This document shows positions 1 to 5,317 of a DNA stretch of 5,415 bases, piece after piece (position 1 is the first letter of the stretch; every line of letters starts with the position of its first letter). Source of the stretch: Desulfobacterales bacterium (GTDB lineage Bacteria > Desulfobacterota > Desulfobacteria > Desulfobacterales > Desulfosalsimonadaceae); the NCBI GenBank assembly GCA_018224315.1, contig JAGTVF010000374.1:1-5415 (forward strand). The letters run 5' to 3'. Under the pieces are notes generated by a model. The model did not search any database. It saw only the letters and a program-made list of their open reading frames with translations, and was not told the DNA's origin. A program made the translations under genes and the position numbers.

Positions 1-120
1 AAACGGATCAAAGGGATCAAAGGCCCCCGGATGCCCCTGGCGGGCCCCGCCTTGTACGGCAGCGACATCAATGCCATTGAAAAGTGGATCCCGGCGGGCG
101 CACCAGGGCCGGACAGCTAA
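1..120 (+). CDS. C-terminal end of a cytochrome c-like domain protein (partial)
   Basis: The first reading frame is open from base 1 to a TAA at 118-120 and encodes the last 39 residues of a gene that begins outside the window. The tail contains GPRMPLAGPAL, then an acidic/hydrophobic helix, then IEKWIPAGAP. This follows the pattern 'RMP..GP.L....I..I..WI..GAP' found at the end of planctomycete-type (PSCyt1-like) and related cytochrome c domains, where the Met can serve as the distal haem ligand. The CXXCH haem-binding motif would lie upstream and is not visible, so haem binding is inferred from the family pattern only. If right, the protein is probably exported and works in periplasmic electron transfer. 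It ends 25 bases before the stop of the convergent yebC gene, and I see no hairpin plus T-run terminator in that gap. Confidence 0.6.
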   Translation, partial: KRIKGIKGPRMPLAGPALYGSDINAIEKWIPAGAPGPDS

Positions 121-145
121 GCCGTCAGGGGCCGGCACGCAGCCG

Positions 146-895
146 TTATCCCGCCGCGGCCATCACTTCTTCGGGAATATCGGCATTGGTGTGCACCCGC
201 TGCACATCATCGTTGTCATCCAGGGCATTCATGAGTTTGAGCATCTTCTCCGCGTCCGTGCCCTCAAGGCTCACCGTGGTCTGGGGCAGCATGGTGACCT
301 CGGCCTCATCTCCGTAGGGGATTTGGGCGGCATCCAGAGCGGCCTTGACATCTTCAAACGCATCCGGCGGGGTGATGACTTCAAAGACCCCTTCCTCGTC
401 GCGAATATCCTCGGCCCCGGCCTCCAGGGCCGCCTCCATTAGGACGTCTTCTTCTGCATCACTTTTGTTGACCGGGATCCAGCCCTTTTTGTCAAACATC
501 CAGGACACGCACCCGTTTTCCCCGAGGTTGCCGCCGTGCTTGCTGAAAAGATGGCGGATATCGGCCACGGTGCGGTTTTTGTTGTCCGACAAAGACTCCA
601 CGTACACGGCCGCGCCGCCGGGGCCGTAGCCCTCGTAGACGGTTTCTTCGTAATTGACCCCTTCGAGTTCGCCGGTGCCCTTTTTGATGGCCCGGTCAAT
701 ATTGTCCTTGGGCAGATTGTTCTGCTTGGCCTTTTCCAGCACAGTGCGCAGCCGCGGGTTGGCGTCCGGGTCACCCCCGCCCAGGCGGGCGGCCACGATG
801 ATTTCCTTGACCAGCTTGGTAAAAATCTTGCCCCGCTTGGCATCCTCGGCGCCTTTTTTATGCTTGATGTTTGCCCATTTGCTGTGTCCTGCCAT
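146..895 (-). CDS. yebC: YebC/PmpR (TACO1) family protein
   Basis: The 249-residue product opens with the family hallmark [14 protein letters not shown]. It continues through the conserved [10 protein letters not shown], the [21 protein letters not shown] block (about residues 53-73), the YEGYGPGG segment (about 88-95) and the [32 protein letters not shown] block. The length is normal for the family (about 240-250). Members are cytosolic; they have been described as DNA-binding transcriptional regulators and, for TACO1 and bacterial YebC, as factors that ease ribosome stalling during translation. The sequence alone cannot choose between these roles. The start is secure: an AGGAGG Shine-Dalgarno (complement of 902-907) sits about 6 bases before the ATG. 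The first 38 bases overlap the 3' end of rlmE, so the SD lies inside rlmE and the two are probably translationally coupled. yebC is the last gene of the leftward radA-rlmE-yebC cluster. In many bacteria it precedes ruvC; here a convergent gene follows instead. Confidence 0.95.
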   Translation of the reverse strand: MAGHSKWANIKHKKGAEDAKRGKIFTKLVKEIIVAARLGGGDPDANPRLRTVLEKAKQNNLPKDNIDRAIKKGTGELEGVNYEETVYEGYGPGGAAVYVESLSDNKNRTVADIRHLFSKHGGNLGENGCVSWMFDKKGWIPVNKSDAEEDVLMEAALEAGAEDIRDEEGVFEVITPPDAFEDVKAALDAAQIPYGDEAEVTMLPQTTVSLEGTDAEKMLKLMNALDDNDDVQRVHTNADIPEEVMAAAG

Positions 896-1520
896 CTGTT
901 TCCTCCTGTTTCCGGCCCTTGCCGATCACGTAAATTTCCCTGCTGTCTTTGCGGCAGCTGGCCGGCTTAAATATCTTCATCATCTCAAACCGGTCCCGGA
1001 CCGCGTCACAAAACGTCTTGAAATCCGGGCCCTGAAATATCTTGCACACAAACGCCCCGCCCGGCCGCAGCGCCCTGTCAGAAATATAGAGCGCCATTTC
1101 ACACAACTGATGGGAGCGCGCGGCATCCACATCACTGCGGCCTGTGGTGGAAGGCGCCATATCGCTTAACACCGCATCCACGCCTTCGTCAATAATTTGC
1201 CAGACGTCCGGGGCCATTTCATTGATATCGGCCTGAAATACGCACGCATTGGCCGGCAGATCCATGTCCACGGCCTTTAGATCCACGCCGATGACCCTGC
1301 CGGACTCCCCGGTTGTCTCCGCAGCATACAAAAGCCAGGAACCCGGCGCACAACCCAGATCCAGCACCACCTGGCCGGGCCGGATCAGATTGTGCTTTTT
1401 CTGGAGCTCCTTTAGCTTGTATACCGACCGGGCCGGAAAATGCTCTTTTTTGGCCTTCTGTGCATAAAAATCCGGCCGTGCGCGAACATTTCCGGAATTT
1501 TTTGTTTTTTTTCGTTTCAT
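858..1520 (-). CDS. rlmE: 23S rRNA (uridine-2552 2'-O)-methyltransferase RlmE/FtsJ
   Basis: This is a 220-residue SAM-dependent methyltransferase that would modify the A-loop uridine (U2552 in E. coli numbering) of 23S rRNA late in 50S assembly. With the ATG at 1520 as residue 1, the SAM-binding motif [11 protein letters not shown] lies at about 52-62. The catalytic K-D-K-E tetrad of the RrmJ family can be placed at K35 (ARSVYKL), D120 ([10 protein letters not shown]), K160 (FVCKIFQG) and E195 ([11 protein letters not shown]). The length is slightly above the E. coli 209 residues because of a hydrophilic tail after GKGRK; the sequence encoding that tail also carries the yebC SD and start. An in-frame GTG at 1559 would add 13 residues. 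I prefer the ATG because MKRKKTKNS is the usual basic start and the extra residues look non-conserved. Neither start has a strong SD (a weak GGTGG lies about 12 bases before the ATG). radA ends 53 bases upstream on the same strand, so the genes are likely cotranscribed. Confidence 0.95.
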   Translation of the reverse strand: MKRKKTKNSGNVRARPDFYAQKAKKEHFPARSVYKLKELQKKHNLIRPGQVVLDLGCAPGSWLLYAAETTGESGRVIGVDLKAVDMDLPANACVFQADINEMAPDVWQIIDEGVDAVLSDMAPSTTGRSDVDAARSHQLCEMALYISDRALRPGGAFVCKIFQGPDFKTFCDAVRDRFEMMKIFKPASCRKDSREIYVIGKGRKQEETDGRTQQMGKHQA

Positions 1521-1573
1521 ATAGAAAATCAACCACCGGGTCAAGCCGGTTTGCGGCACTCATTACCCGGGAT

Positions 1574-2938
1574 TTAAAAAAGGATATCCATTATCTCTGA
1601 CAGCCGCCGGATGCCCATAAGCTCGATGCCGCCTGCGCCCTTGACCTGCTTTAAACTGTTTTTGGGTACAATGCAGCGGGTAAATCCCATTTTTTCCACC
1701 TCGGCGATCCGGGCCGGCAGATGGGAAATGCCCCGGACCTCGCCGGTGAGCCCCACTTCACCGAGCAGAAGCGTGCCGTCGGCAACCGGCCGGTCCAGAA
1801 AACTGGAGGCCACCGCCGAAATAATGCCCAGATCCACGGCCGGCTCTGATACCCGCACCCCGCCGGCCACGTTCATGAAAATATCCTGGCCGGCCACGTT
1901 CAAACCCAGTTTTTTCTCCATGACCGCCACCAGCAGCGATACCCGGTTGTAATCCAGGCCCAGCACCGTGCGCCTGGGGGTGCCGTAACCCGATCCGCTG
2001 ATCAGGGCCTGGAGTTCCACCAAAATGGGCCGGGTACCCTCCATGCAGGCGGTCACCACAGAGCCCGGGGCGTTTTTGGCCCGCTCGGACAAAAACACCG
2101 CAGAGGGATTGGGCACCTGCTCCAGGCCGGATTCTTTCATTTCAAACACACCGATTTCATTGGTGGAGCCAAACCGGTTTTTCACCGCCCGCAGAATGCG
2201 AAACACGTGGTTCTGATCGCCCTCAAAATACAGCACCGTATCCACCATGTGCTCCATGATCCGGGGGCCGGCAATGGCGCCCTCCTTGGTGACATGGCCG
2301 ATCAAAAACGCCGGTATTCCGGTCTGCTTGGCCATGACCATCAGCTTCATGGTGGCCTCGCGCACCTGGGTGACACTGCCCGGGGCAGAGGCGGCATCCT
2401 TTGAAAACATGGTCTGAATGGAGTCAATGACCAGGGCGTCGGGCTTCTGGTCATGGACCATGTCAATGACCGCATCCACATCGATTTCAGATACCACGTA
2501 CATGCCCGGGGCCTGAGAGGCCAGGCGGCGGCTGCGCATCTTGAGCTGGCGGGTGGACTCTTCGCCGGAGACATAAAGCACCCGGCGCTTTTCCCGGGCC
2601 AGGTGCTGGAGGACCTGCAGCACAAGGGTGGACTTGCCGATACCGGGATCTCCGCCGATTAACACCAGGCTGCCGGCGATAATCCCGCCGCCCAGAACCC
2701 GGTCAAACTCATCCACCCCGGTGCAAATCCGCTCCTCGCCTTCCATGGCAACGGAATCAATGAGCACGGGCTCGGGCCTGCTGGCCAGGGCCTTTCGGCC
2801 GGCCGAGGCCGGCCCGGAAGGGGCACTCTGCTCCACCATGCTGTCCCACTGACCGCAGTCCGGACAGCGGCCCATCCACTTGGGGCTCTGATGCCCGCAG
2901 GCCTGGCACCAGTAAATAATCCGGTTGTTTTTTTTCAT
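1574..2938 (-). CDS. radA: DNA repair protein RadA
   Basis: The 454-residue product matches the usual RadA (Sms) length of about 450-460. RadA is a RecA-like ATPase that acts as a DnaB-like helicase promoting branch migration in homologous recombination and repair. Domains in order: an N-terminal C4 zinc finger (C11, C14, C25, C28 in CQACG...CPDCG); the RecA-type ATPase with Walker A GGDPGIGKST (about 95-104), the VSGEES segment, and Walker B ALVIDSIQT (about 168-176); the RadA-specific KNRFG motif (253-257); and the C-terminal Lon-like domain (about 282 to the end, with SEPAVDLGIISA). The frame stays open upstream, and starts at 2998 and 3022 would add 20 or 28 residues. I chose 2938 because MKKNNRIIYWCQACG places the zinc finger at its normal distance from the N-terminus and a GCGGA lies just upstream. 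The longer versions would also run into the divergent promoter region. It is the first gene of the leftward cluster with rlmE and yebC. Confidence 0.96.
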   Translation of the reverse strand: MKKNNRIIYWCQACGHQSPKWMGRCPDCGQWDSMVEQSAPSGPASAGRKALASRPEPVLIDSVAMEGEERICTGVDEFDRVLGGGIIAGSLVLIGGDPGIGKSTLVLQVLQHLAREKRRVLYVSGEESTRQLKMRSRRLASQAPGMYVVSEIDVDAVIDMVHDQKPDALVIDSIQTMFSKDAASAPGSVTQVREATMKLMVMAKQTGIPAFLIGHVTKEGAIAGPRIMEHMVDTVLYFEGDQNHVFRILRAVKNRFGSTNEIGVFEMKESGLEQVPNPSAVFLSERAKNAPGSVVTACMEGTRPILVELQALISGSGYGTPRRTVLGLDYNRVSLLVAVMEKKLGLNVAGQDIFMNVAGGVRVSEPAVDLGIISAVASSFLDRPVADGTLLLGEVGLTGEVRGISHLPARIAEVEKMGFTRCIVPKNSLKQVKGAGGIELMGIRRLSEIMDILF

Positions 2939-3021
2939 ATTCCGCAGATGGCCGTAAAACGCCTGGGCGTATAAGATTGACAGTTCGGCGCCCGTCATGG
3001 CACATATACAAATGACAACCA

Positions 3022-3047
3022 TTGACGCCGGTTTGAGAGACTATAAT
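3022..3047 (+). promoter_or_regulatory. possible promoter for the PHP gene
   Basis: A perfect TATAAT at 3042-3047 lies about 50 bases before the PHP-gene start. The only good -35 candidate is TTGACG at 3022-3027, giving a 14-base spacer, which is short of the ideal 17. The -10 match supports rightward transcription of the PHP/PLDc_N pair, but the spacer makes the call tentative. The leftward radA promoter should lie in the same 160-base divergent region, but I see no convincing -35/-10 pair for it. Confidence 0.35.
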
Positions 3048-3098
3048 ATGCACCCCGGACAAAATCAAACCTTTTCACCCGGTTAGGCGGCCAGACAA

Positions 3099-3950
3099 AT
3101 GATGGATTATCACGTTCACACCCGGCTTTGCAACCATGCCAGCGGGGACATGGCCCAATACGTGGCCTGCGCCGTGGACCGGGGGCTTTCGGAAATCGGT
3201 TTTCTGGAGCACCTGACCCTGCACGAGCAGGGCCGCCATTTGTCCATGACCCCCATGGACATTCCCCTTTATTATTATGCCGCACGCCGCCTGCAGGCTG
3301 CGGTAAAGGGGCAGATCCGCATCCGGGTGGGCCTGGAGGTGGATTTCACCCCGGATCTGACCGCACAGGCACAGGAAATAGCAGAGTGCTTTGACTTTGA
3401 CATGATCGGCGGATCCGTTCATTTTATTGAAAACCGCAACCTGGTCAGTTCCCGGGCCGGTCAGAACCCGGGGAAACAAACCGATCCGGACCTGTTTGAC
3501 CGATACCTGGACCTGCTCGACCAGATGGCGGATTGCCCGTTTATCGACATCGTATGCCACCTGGACGTGATCCGGAAATTCGGGGCCCGGCCCGGGGAAA
3601 ATTTTTACAGGAAACTCGATCCAATCCTGGACAAGATCGCCGCCCAGGGCAAAACCGTGGAGATCAACACCAGCGGCCTGCATCATCGAACCGCCCACAT
3701 CTACCCGGACGCACAAATTCTGGCCAAATGCCGGGACAAAAACATTGCCGTGTGCCTGGGCTCGGACGCCCACCGGCCCGAACAGGTAGGCCGGGACTTT
3801 GACGCCGCCCTGGCACAGCTCACAGATGCCGGCTACACCCACGTGGCGGCCTTTGACCGCAAAACCCGCCGGCAAATACCCCTGGCCCGAATAACCGGAG
3901 GGGTCAACACTGTTTTTGAAATTTCGAAAAAACCCGAGGAATCAATATGA
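3099..3950 (+). CDS. PHP-domain phosphoesterase, histidinol-phosphatase-like (HisJ/HisK type)
   Basis: This 283-residue protein has the metal-binding pattern of the PHP superfamily: H5 and H7 in DYHVHT, H13, E37-H38 in GFLEHL, E80 in VGLEVDF, H108 in GGSVHF, H154 in VCHLDV, and D223 and H225 in GSDAHRPEQVG. These residues bind a di- or trinuclear metal centre. The length and order of motifs, including IGGSVHFI, EINTSG and LGSDAHRP, fit the PHP-type histidinol-phosphatases, which dephosphorylate L-histidinol phosphate in histidine synthesis in the cytosol. No his genes are nearby, so another phosphoester substrate is possible and I give no gene symbol. Two consecutive ATGs (3099 and 3102) could serve as start; TTAGGCGG at 3083-3090 is a weak SD. 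It is divergent from radA. Its TGA overlaps the ATG of the following membrane-protein gene (ATGA), which suggests translational coupling. Confidence 0.88.
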   Translation: MMDYHVHTRLCNHASGDMAQYVACAVDRGLSEIGFLEHLTLHEQGRHLSMTPMDIPLYYYAARRLQAAVKGQIRIRVGLEVDFTPDLTAQAQEIAECFDFDMIGGSVHFIENRNLVSSRAGQNPGKQTDPDLFDRYLDLLDQMADCPFIDIVCHLDVIRKFGARPGENFYRKLDPILDKIAAQGKTVEINTSGLHHRTAHIYPDAQILAKCRDKNIAVCLGSDAHRPEQVGRDFDAALAQLTDAGYTHVAAFDRKTRRQIPLARITGGVNTVFEISKKPEESI

Positions 3951-4159
3951 ACCTGGCAGCAATCGGCACGTTTCTGATCATCAGCATCCCGTTTTTCCTG
4001 CTCACCGTGTGGGCGCTGGTGGATGTATCGTTGAAAACCTTTCCCGGCAAAGGCGAAAAAGTCCTTTGGTGGATCATTGCCATCACCCCGTTTGCGGGCT
4101 GGCTGATTTACCTGGCAATCGGCTTTCGCCGGGGTGTTAAACAAAACCCTGCAGCATGA
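3947..4159 (+). CDS. small PLDc_N-type membrane protein
   Basis: The 70-residue product has two hydrophobic segments, at about residues 3-26 and 39-59, separated by a short basic loop (KTFPGKGEK). It ends in a basic tail (FRRGVKQNPAA). The second segment, with WWIIAITPFAGWLIYLAIG, matches the pattern of the PLDc_N domain: a two-helix region seen at the N-terminus of cardiolipin synthases and also as stand-alone small proteins in many bacteria. No catalytic HKD motif is present, so it is not itself a phospholipase D. It is probably an inner-membrane protein of unknown role. The start is supported by GAGGA at 3936-3940, six bases before the ATG, and by the ATGA overlap with the PHP gene. That arrangement makes co-expression very likely; a functional link to the phosphoesterase is only inferred. 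Confidence 0.8.
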   Translation: MNLAAIGTFLIISIPFFLLTVWALVDVSLKTFPGKGEKVLWWIIAITPFAGWLIYLAIGFRRGVKQNPAA

Positions 4160-4167
4160 AATTCTAT

Positions 4168-4196
4168 TTGACAAAAACCGCAAACACCCCTAATAT
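4168..4196 (+). promoter_or_regulatory. promoter of tRNA-Glu
   Basis: A perfect TTGACA -35 (4168-4173) is followed after exactly 17 bases by TAATAT (4191-4196) as -10. Transcription would start near 4203 and give a leader of about 60 bases before the tRNA. The -35 begins 9 bases after the stop codon of the small membrane-protein gene, so the tRNA has its own promoter and does not depend on the upstream operon. Confidence 0.7.
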
Positions 4197-4263
4197 TGCA
4201 AAACTTAACCGGCCGGGGACAATAATCAAAACCGCCGGCTTACCCAGCACATCACCCACCCAT

Positions 4264-4339
4264 GGCCCCATCGTCTAGCGGTCCAGGACGCCGGCCTCTC
4301 ACGCCGGAAACACGGGTTCGAGTCCCGTTGGGGTCACCA
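4264..4339 (+). tRNA. tRNA-Glu (anticodon CUC)
   Basis: A full cloverleaf can be drawn. The acceptor stem GGCCCCA pairs with TGGGGTC (one G2-U71 wobble). The D arm is GTC-TAGCGGTCCA-GGAC, the anticodon stem is CCGGC/GCCGG, and its loop CTCTCAC carries anticodon CTC at 4298-4300, which reads GAG. The variable loop is AAAC, and the T arm is ACGGG-TTCGAGT-CCCGT. The discriminator is A4336 and CCA is encoded at 4337-4339. The D-arm and T-loop sequences resemble E. coli tRNA-Glu. The gene stands alone, with its own promoter upstream and an AT-rich accessory-looking region downstream. Confidence 0.97.
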
Positions 4340-4411
4340 TTTTAGCTTTAGTACTTTCAGAGAGTCACAAAAATTAATCGATATAATTACACACACTTTT
4401 TAAACACGTAT

Positions 4412-4439
4412 GTGAACCGCCGCGTAGGCGGCTTAACAA
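4412..4439 (+). repeat. solitary 28-base element resembling a type I-F CRISPR repeat
   Basis: The element starts GTGAAC and then forms a hairpin, CCGCC-GCGTA-GGCGG (stem 4417-4421 with 4427-4431). It ends CTTAACAA. Type I-F repeats are 28 bases long with a 5-bp stem and 5-base loop at exactly these positions (6-10 and 16-20) and an 8-base 3' handle that Csy4/Cas6f cleavage leaves on the crRNA. By eye and from memory, about 19 of 28 positions agree with the classical Pseudomonas/E. coli I-F repeat, and a similar number with the Vibrio I-F3 (Tn7-associated) repeat, which also begins GTGAAC. Only one copy is visible: neither neighbour position at the expected 60-base period (4352, 4472) carries a convincing second copy, and no cas gene is in the window. 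It could be a relic, a stray repeat, or an unrelated hairpin such as a weak tRNA terminator (the tail is not a T-run). Confidence 0.45.
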
Positions 4440-4460
4440 TTTGATATCAATGATAAAATC

Positions 4461-4484
4461 AAAAGCAAAGTGTGCTCTGCTTTT
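4461..4484. terminator. bidirectional terminator-like hairpin between tRNA-Glu and the DUF2335 unit
   Basis: AAAAGCAAAG (4461-4470) pairs with CTCTGCTTTT (4475-4484) around a TGTG loop, with one A-C mismatch. On the plus strand the 3' arm ends in TTTT. On the minus strand the stem is followed by TTTT-GA-TTTT, the better terminator direction. It would stop rightward tRNA transcripts about 145 bases after the tRNA and leftward transcripts about 90 bases after the DUF2335 stop codon. Confidence 0.55.
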
Positions 4485-4487
4485 CCT

Positions 4488-4517
4488 GTGACATGCCCGT
4501 CACCTTTTGATGACGGG
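4488..4517. other. overlapping alternative hairpins
   Basis: CCCGTCA (4496-4502) and TGACGGG (4511-4517) form a perfect 7-bp stem with an 8-base loop. The left arm can instead pair upstream: GTGAC (4488-4492) with GTCAC (4499-4503) around a six-base loop. The two folds share bases and exclude each other. Neither is followed by a T-run on either strand, so this is not a standard terminator. It lies in the 3' untranslated region of the leftward DUF2335 unit, next to the terminator-like hairpin at 4461-4484. Confidence 0.4.
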
Positions 4518-4570
4518 ATAAAGACACTCATGTTTGGCGGGTACTTTTAAATGGATGCAGGAGGATGAAG

Positions 4571-5008
4571 TCAAGGGGTTTTTTTGGAGTTGTCATTATG
4601 GCCTCCGGATCTTCCGGTGACAAACACCGTGACAAGGCCGACCAAGGTTGCGCCACCGATTATGGCAGCGGCGGTTTCTGCTCCAAAATAGGCACATGTC
4701 GTCGCCGCTGAAAAAGCAACCACCACCGTGGCCATGGCCAGGTACTGACCGCGTTTATTTTCGCGGCTTTTCAACTCAATGGCGAACCGCTCCATTTCTT
4801 TTTGATGGGCGGACTCCCCTTCGGCCATCACCATGATTCTTTCAGCAGCACCGGGAAGAACATCTTCGTAGCCGCCCAGCAGTTCCGGGGGCGGCATGGG
4901 GCCCGAAAACTGCTGCGCTGCGATGATTTGCTTGTGGTTTTGTTGCTGATTTATACTGGGAGAGGATTTTTTCTTATCCGGGGGGTTATTTTTTTGTCTT
5001 TTGCTCAT
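4571..5008 (-). CDS. DUF2335 family membrane protein
   Basis: The 145-residue product (from the ATG at 5008) has the DUF2335 layout. A basic, Gln/Lys-rich N-terminus is followed by the conserved FSGPMPPPELL (about 34-44) and YEDVLPGAAERI (about 47-58) motifs. A charged helix (about 62-87, likely coiled) comes next, and then two hydrophobic segments at about 89-108 and 112-131. It ends in a short basic tail. It is probably an inner-membrane protein with its N-terminus in the cytoplasm. The family has no established function and often occurs in accessory DNA. The in-frame TTG at 5047 would add 13 residues; I prefer the ATG because it overlaps the end of the upstream small gene by 23 bases, the usual sign of coupled translation, although no SD is clear before it. 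It is read leftward, converging on tRNA-Glu. Confidence 0.8.
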   Translation of the reverse strand: MSKRQKNNPPDKKKSSPSINQQQNHKQIIAAQQFSGPMPPPELLGGYEDVLPGAAERIMVMAEGESAHQKEMERFAIELKSRENKRGQYLAMATVVVAFSAATTCAYFGAETAAAIIGGATLVGLVTVFVTGRSGGHNDNSKKTP

Positions 5009-5177
5009 TGGAAAAGCGATCCACTGCGGTCCGGATATTTTTGCCAACGCGGGTAAAATGCCCCTCTATCCTTTTGGACGCATTCTGCCGGGGTACATAT
5101 TGTCTGTAATTGGTTGCGGGCGCAAAGTCCAGAAGACTGCCGGCACCCCGAAGTATGTTTTTCATTTTTTCCGTCAT
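4986..5177 (-). CDS. small basic protein of unknown function, upstream of DUF2335
   Basis: This 63-residue protein starts MTEKMKNILRGAGSLLDF, continues with APATNYRQYVPRQ, and ends in an amphipathic basic region (RIEGHFTRVGKNIRTAVDRF) and a Lys-rich tail. It has no signal peptide and only a short hydrophobic patch near the N-terminus. The ATG at 5177 is preceded at 5 bases by AAGGTGG (complement of 5183-5189), a good SD; an in-frame GTG at 5186 is less well placed. The last 23 bases overlap the start of the DUF2335 gene, so both are probably made from one mRNA. I do not recognise the family with certainty. The composition looks like real protein, and the promoter, SD and overlap all support a genuine gene. 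A binding partner or regulator of the membrane protein is one possibility, but that is speculation. Confidence 0.7.
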   Translation of the reverse strand: MTEKMKNILRGAGSLLDFAPATNYRQYVPRQNASKRIEGHFTRVGKNIRTAVDRFSNEQKTKK

Positions 5178-5205
5178 GGTGTCCACCTTTCCTTTCTAAG
5201 GAAAT

Positions 5206-5232
5206 ATTGTACCAGCCATGGCAATTTGTCAA
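5206..5232 (-). promoter_or_regulatory. promoter of the small-protein/DUF2335 operon
   Basis: On the minus strand a perfect TTGACA (complement of 5227-5232) is followed by TACAAT (complement of 5206-5211) with a 15-base spacer. CAATAT at a 17-base spacer is an alternative -10. It lies about 30 bases before the ATG at 5177. Both elements are near consensus, so the unit could be strongly transcribed unless repressed. Confidence 0.6.
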
Positions 5233-5242
5233 GTGCCATGGC
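5215..5242. promoter_or_regulatory. candidate operator: two GCCATGGC palindromes around the -35 box
   Basis: The perfect 8-base palindrome GCCATGGC occurs at 5215-5222 and again at 5235-5242. The first lies in the promoter spacer and the second just upstream of the -35. The start-to-start distance is 20 bases, about two helical turns, so two dimers or one tetramer could bind the same face and block RNA polymerase. No regulator can be assigned from the sequence. Confidence 0.45.
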
Positions 5243-5317
5243 GGATTTTATAGAGAAGGCTATAATAGTAATTGCAAACAGATACGATTGTCAAGAAACG
5301 ATTCAATAAGGGGGTTT

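Noticed and set aside
121..145. Terminator between the cytochrome-like gene and yebC
   Set aside because: The 25-base gap holds a GCCGGC palindrome but no stable stem followed by a T-run.
536..1169. Rightward ORFs opposite yebC and rlmE
   Set aside because: They are shadows of two well-recognised genes, with Pro/Arg/Ser-rich or low-information translations.
3075..3875. Long leftward ORF of 266 codons opposite the PHP gene
   Set aside because: It is an antisense shadow of a gene with clear PHP metal-binding motifs; high GC content keeps the opposite frame open.
4352..4379. A CRISPR repeat 60 bases before the I-F-like element
   Set aside because: The AT-rich sequence there shows no stem and no resemblance to the repeat.
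4472..4499. A second, degenerate CRISPR repeat exactly 60 bases after the first
   Set aside because: It begins GTG and shares a few bases, about 11 of 28, but it cannot form the required hairpin and overlaps the terminator stem. The agreement is close to chance.
4530..4568. Tiny ORFs (six and five codons) after the alternative hairpins, suggesting an attenuator leader
   Set aside because: They lead into no downstream rightward gene, have no properly spaced SD, and lie antisense to the 3' region of the DUF2335 unit.
4565..4711. Rightward ORF starting at an ATG directly after AGGAGG
   Set aside because: The SD touches the ATG with no spacing, and the frame is antisense to DUF2335 with an implausible composition.
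5262..5294. A second upstream promoter (TTGACA at 5289-5294, TATTAT at 5262-5267, minus strand)
   Set aside because: The 21-base spacer is too long, and at 17 bases the -10 match is poor.
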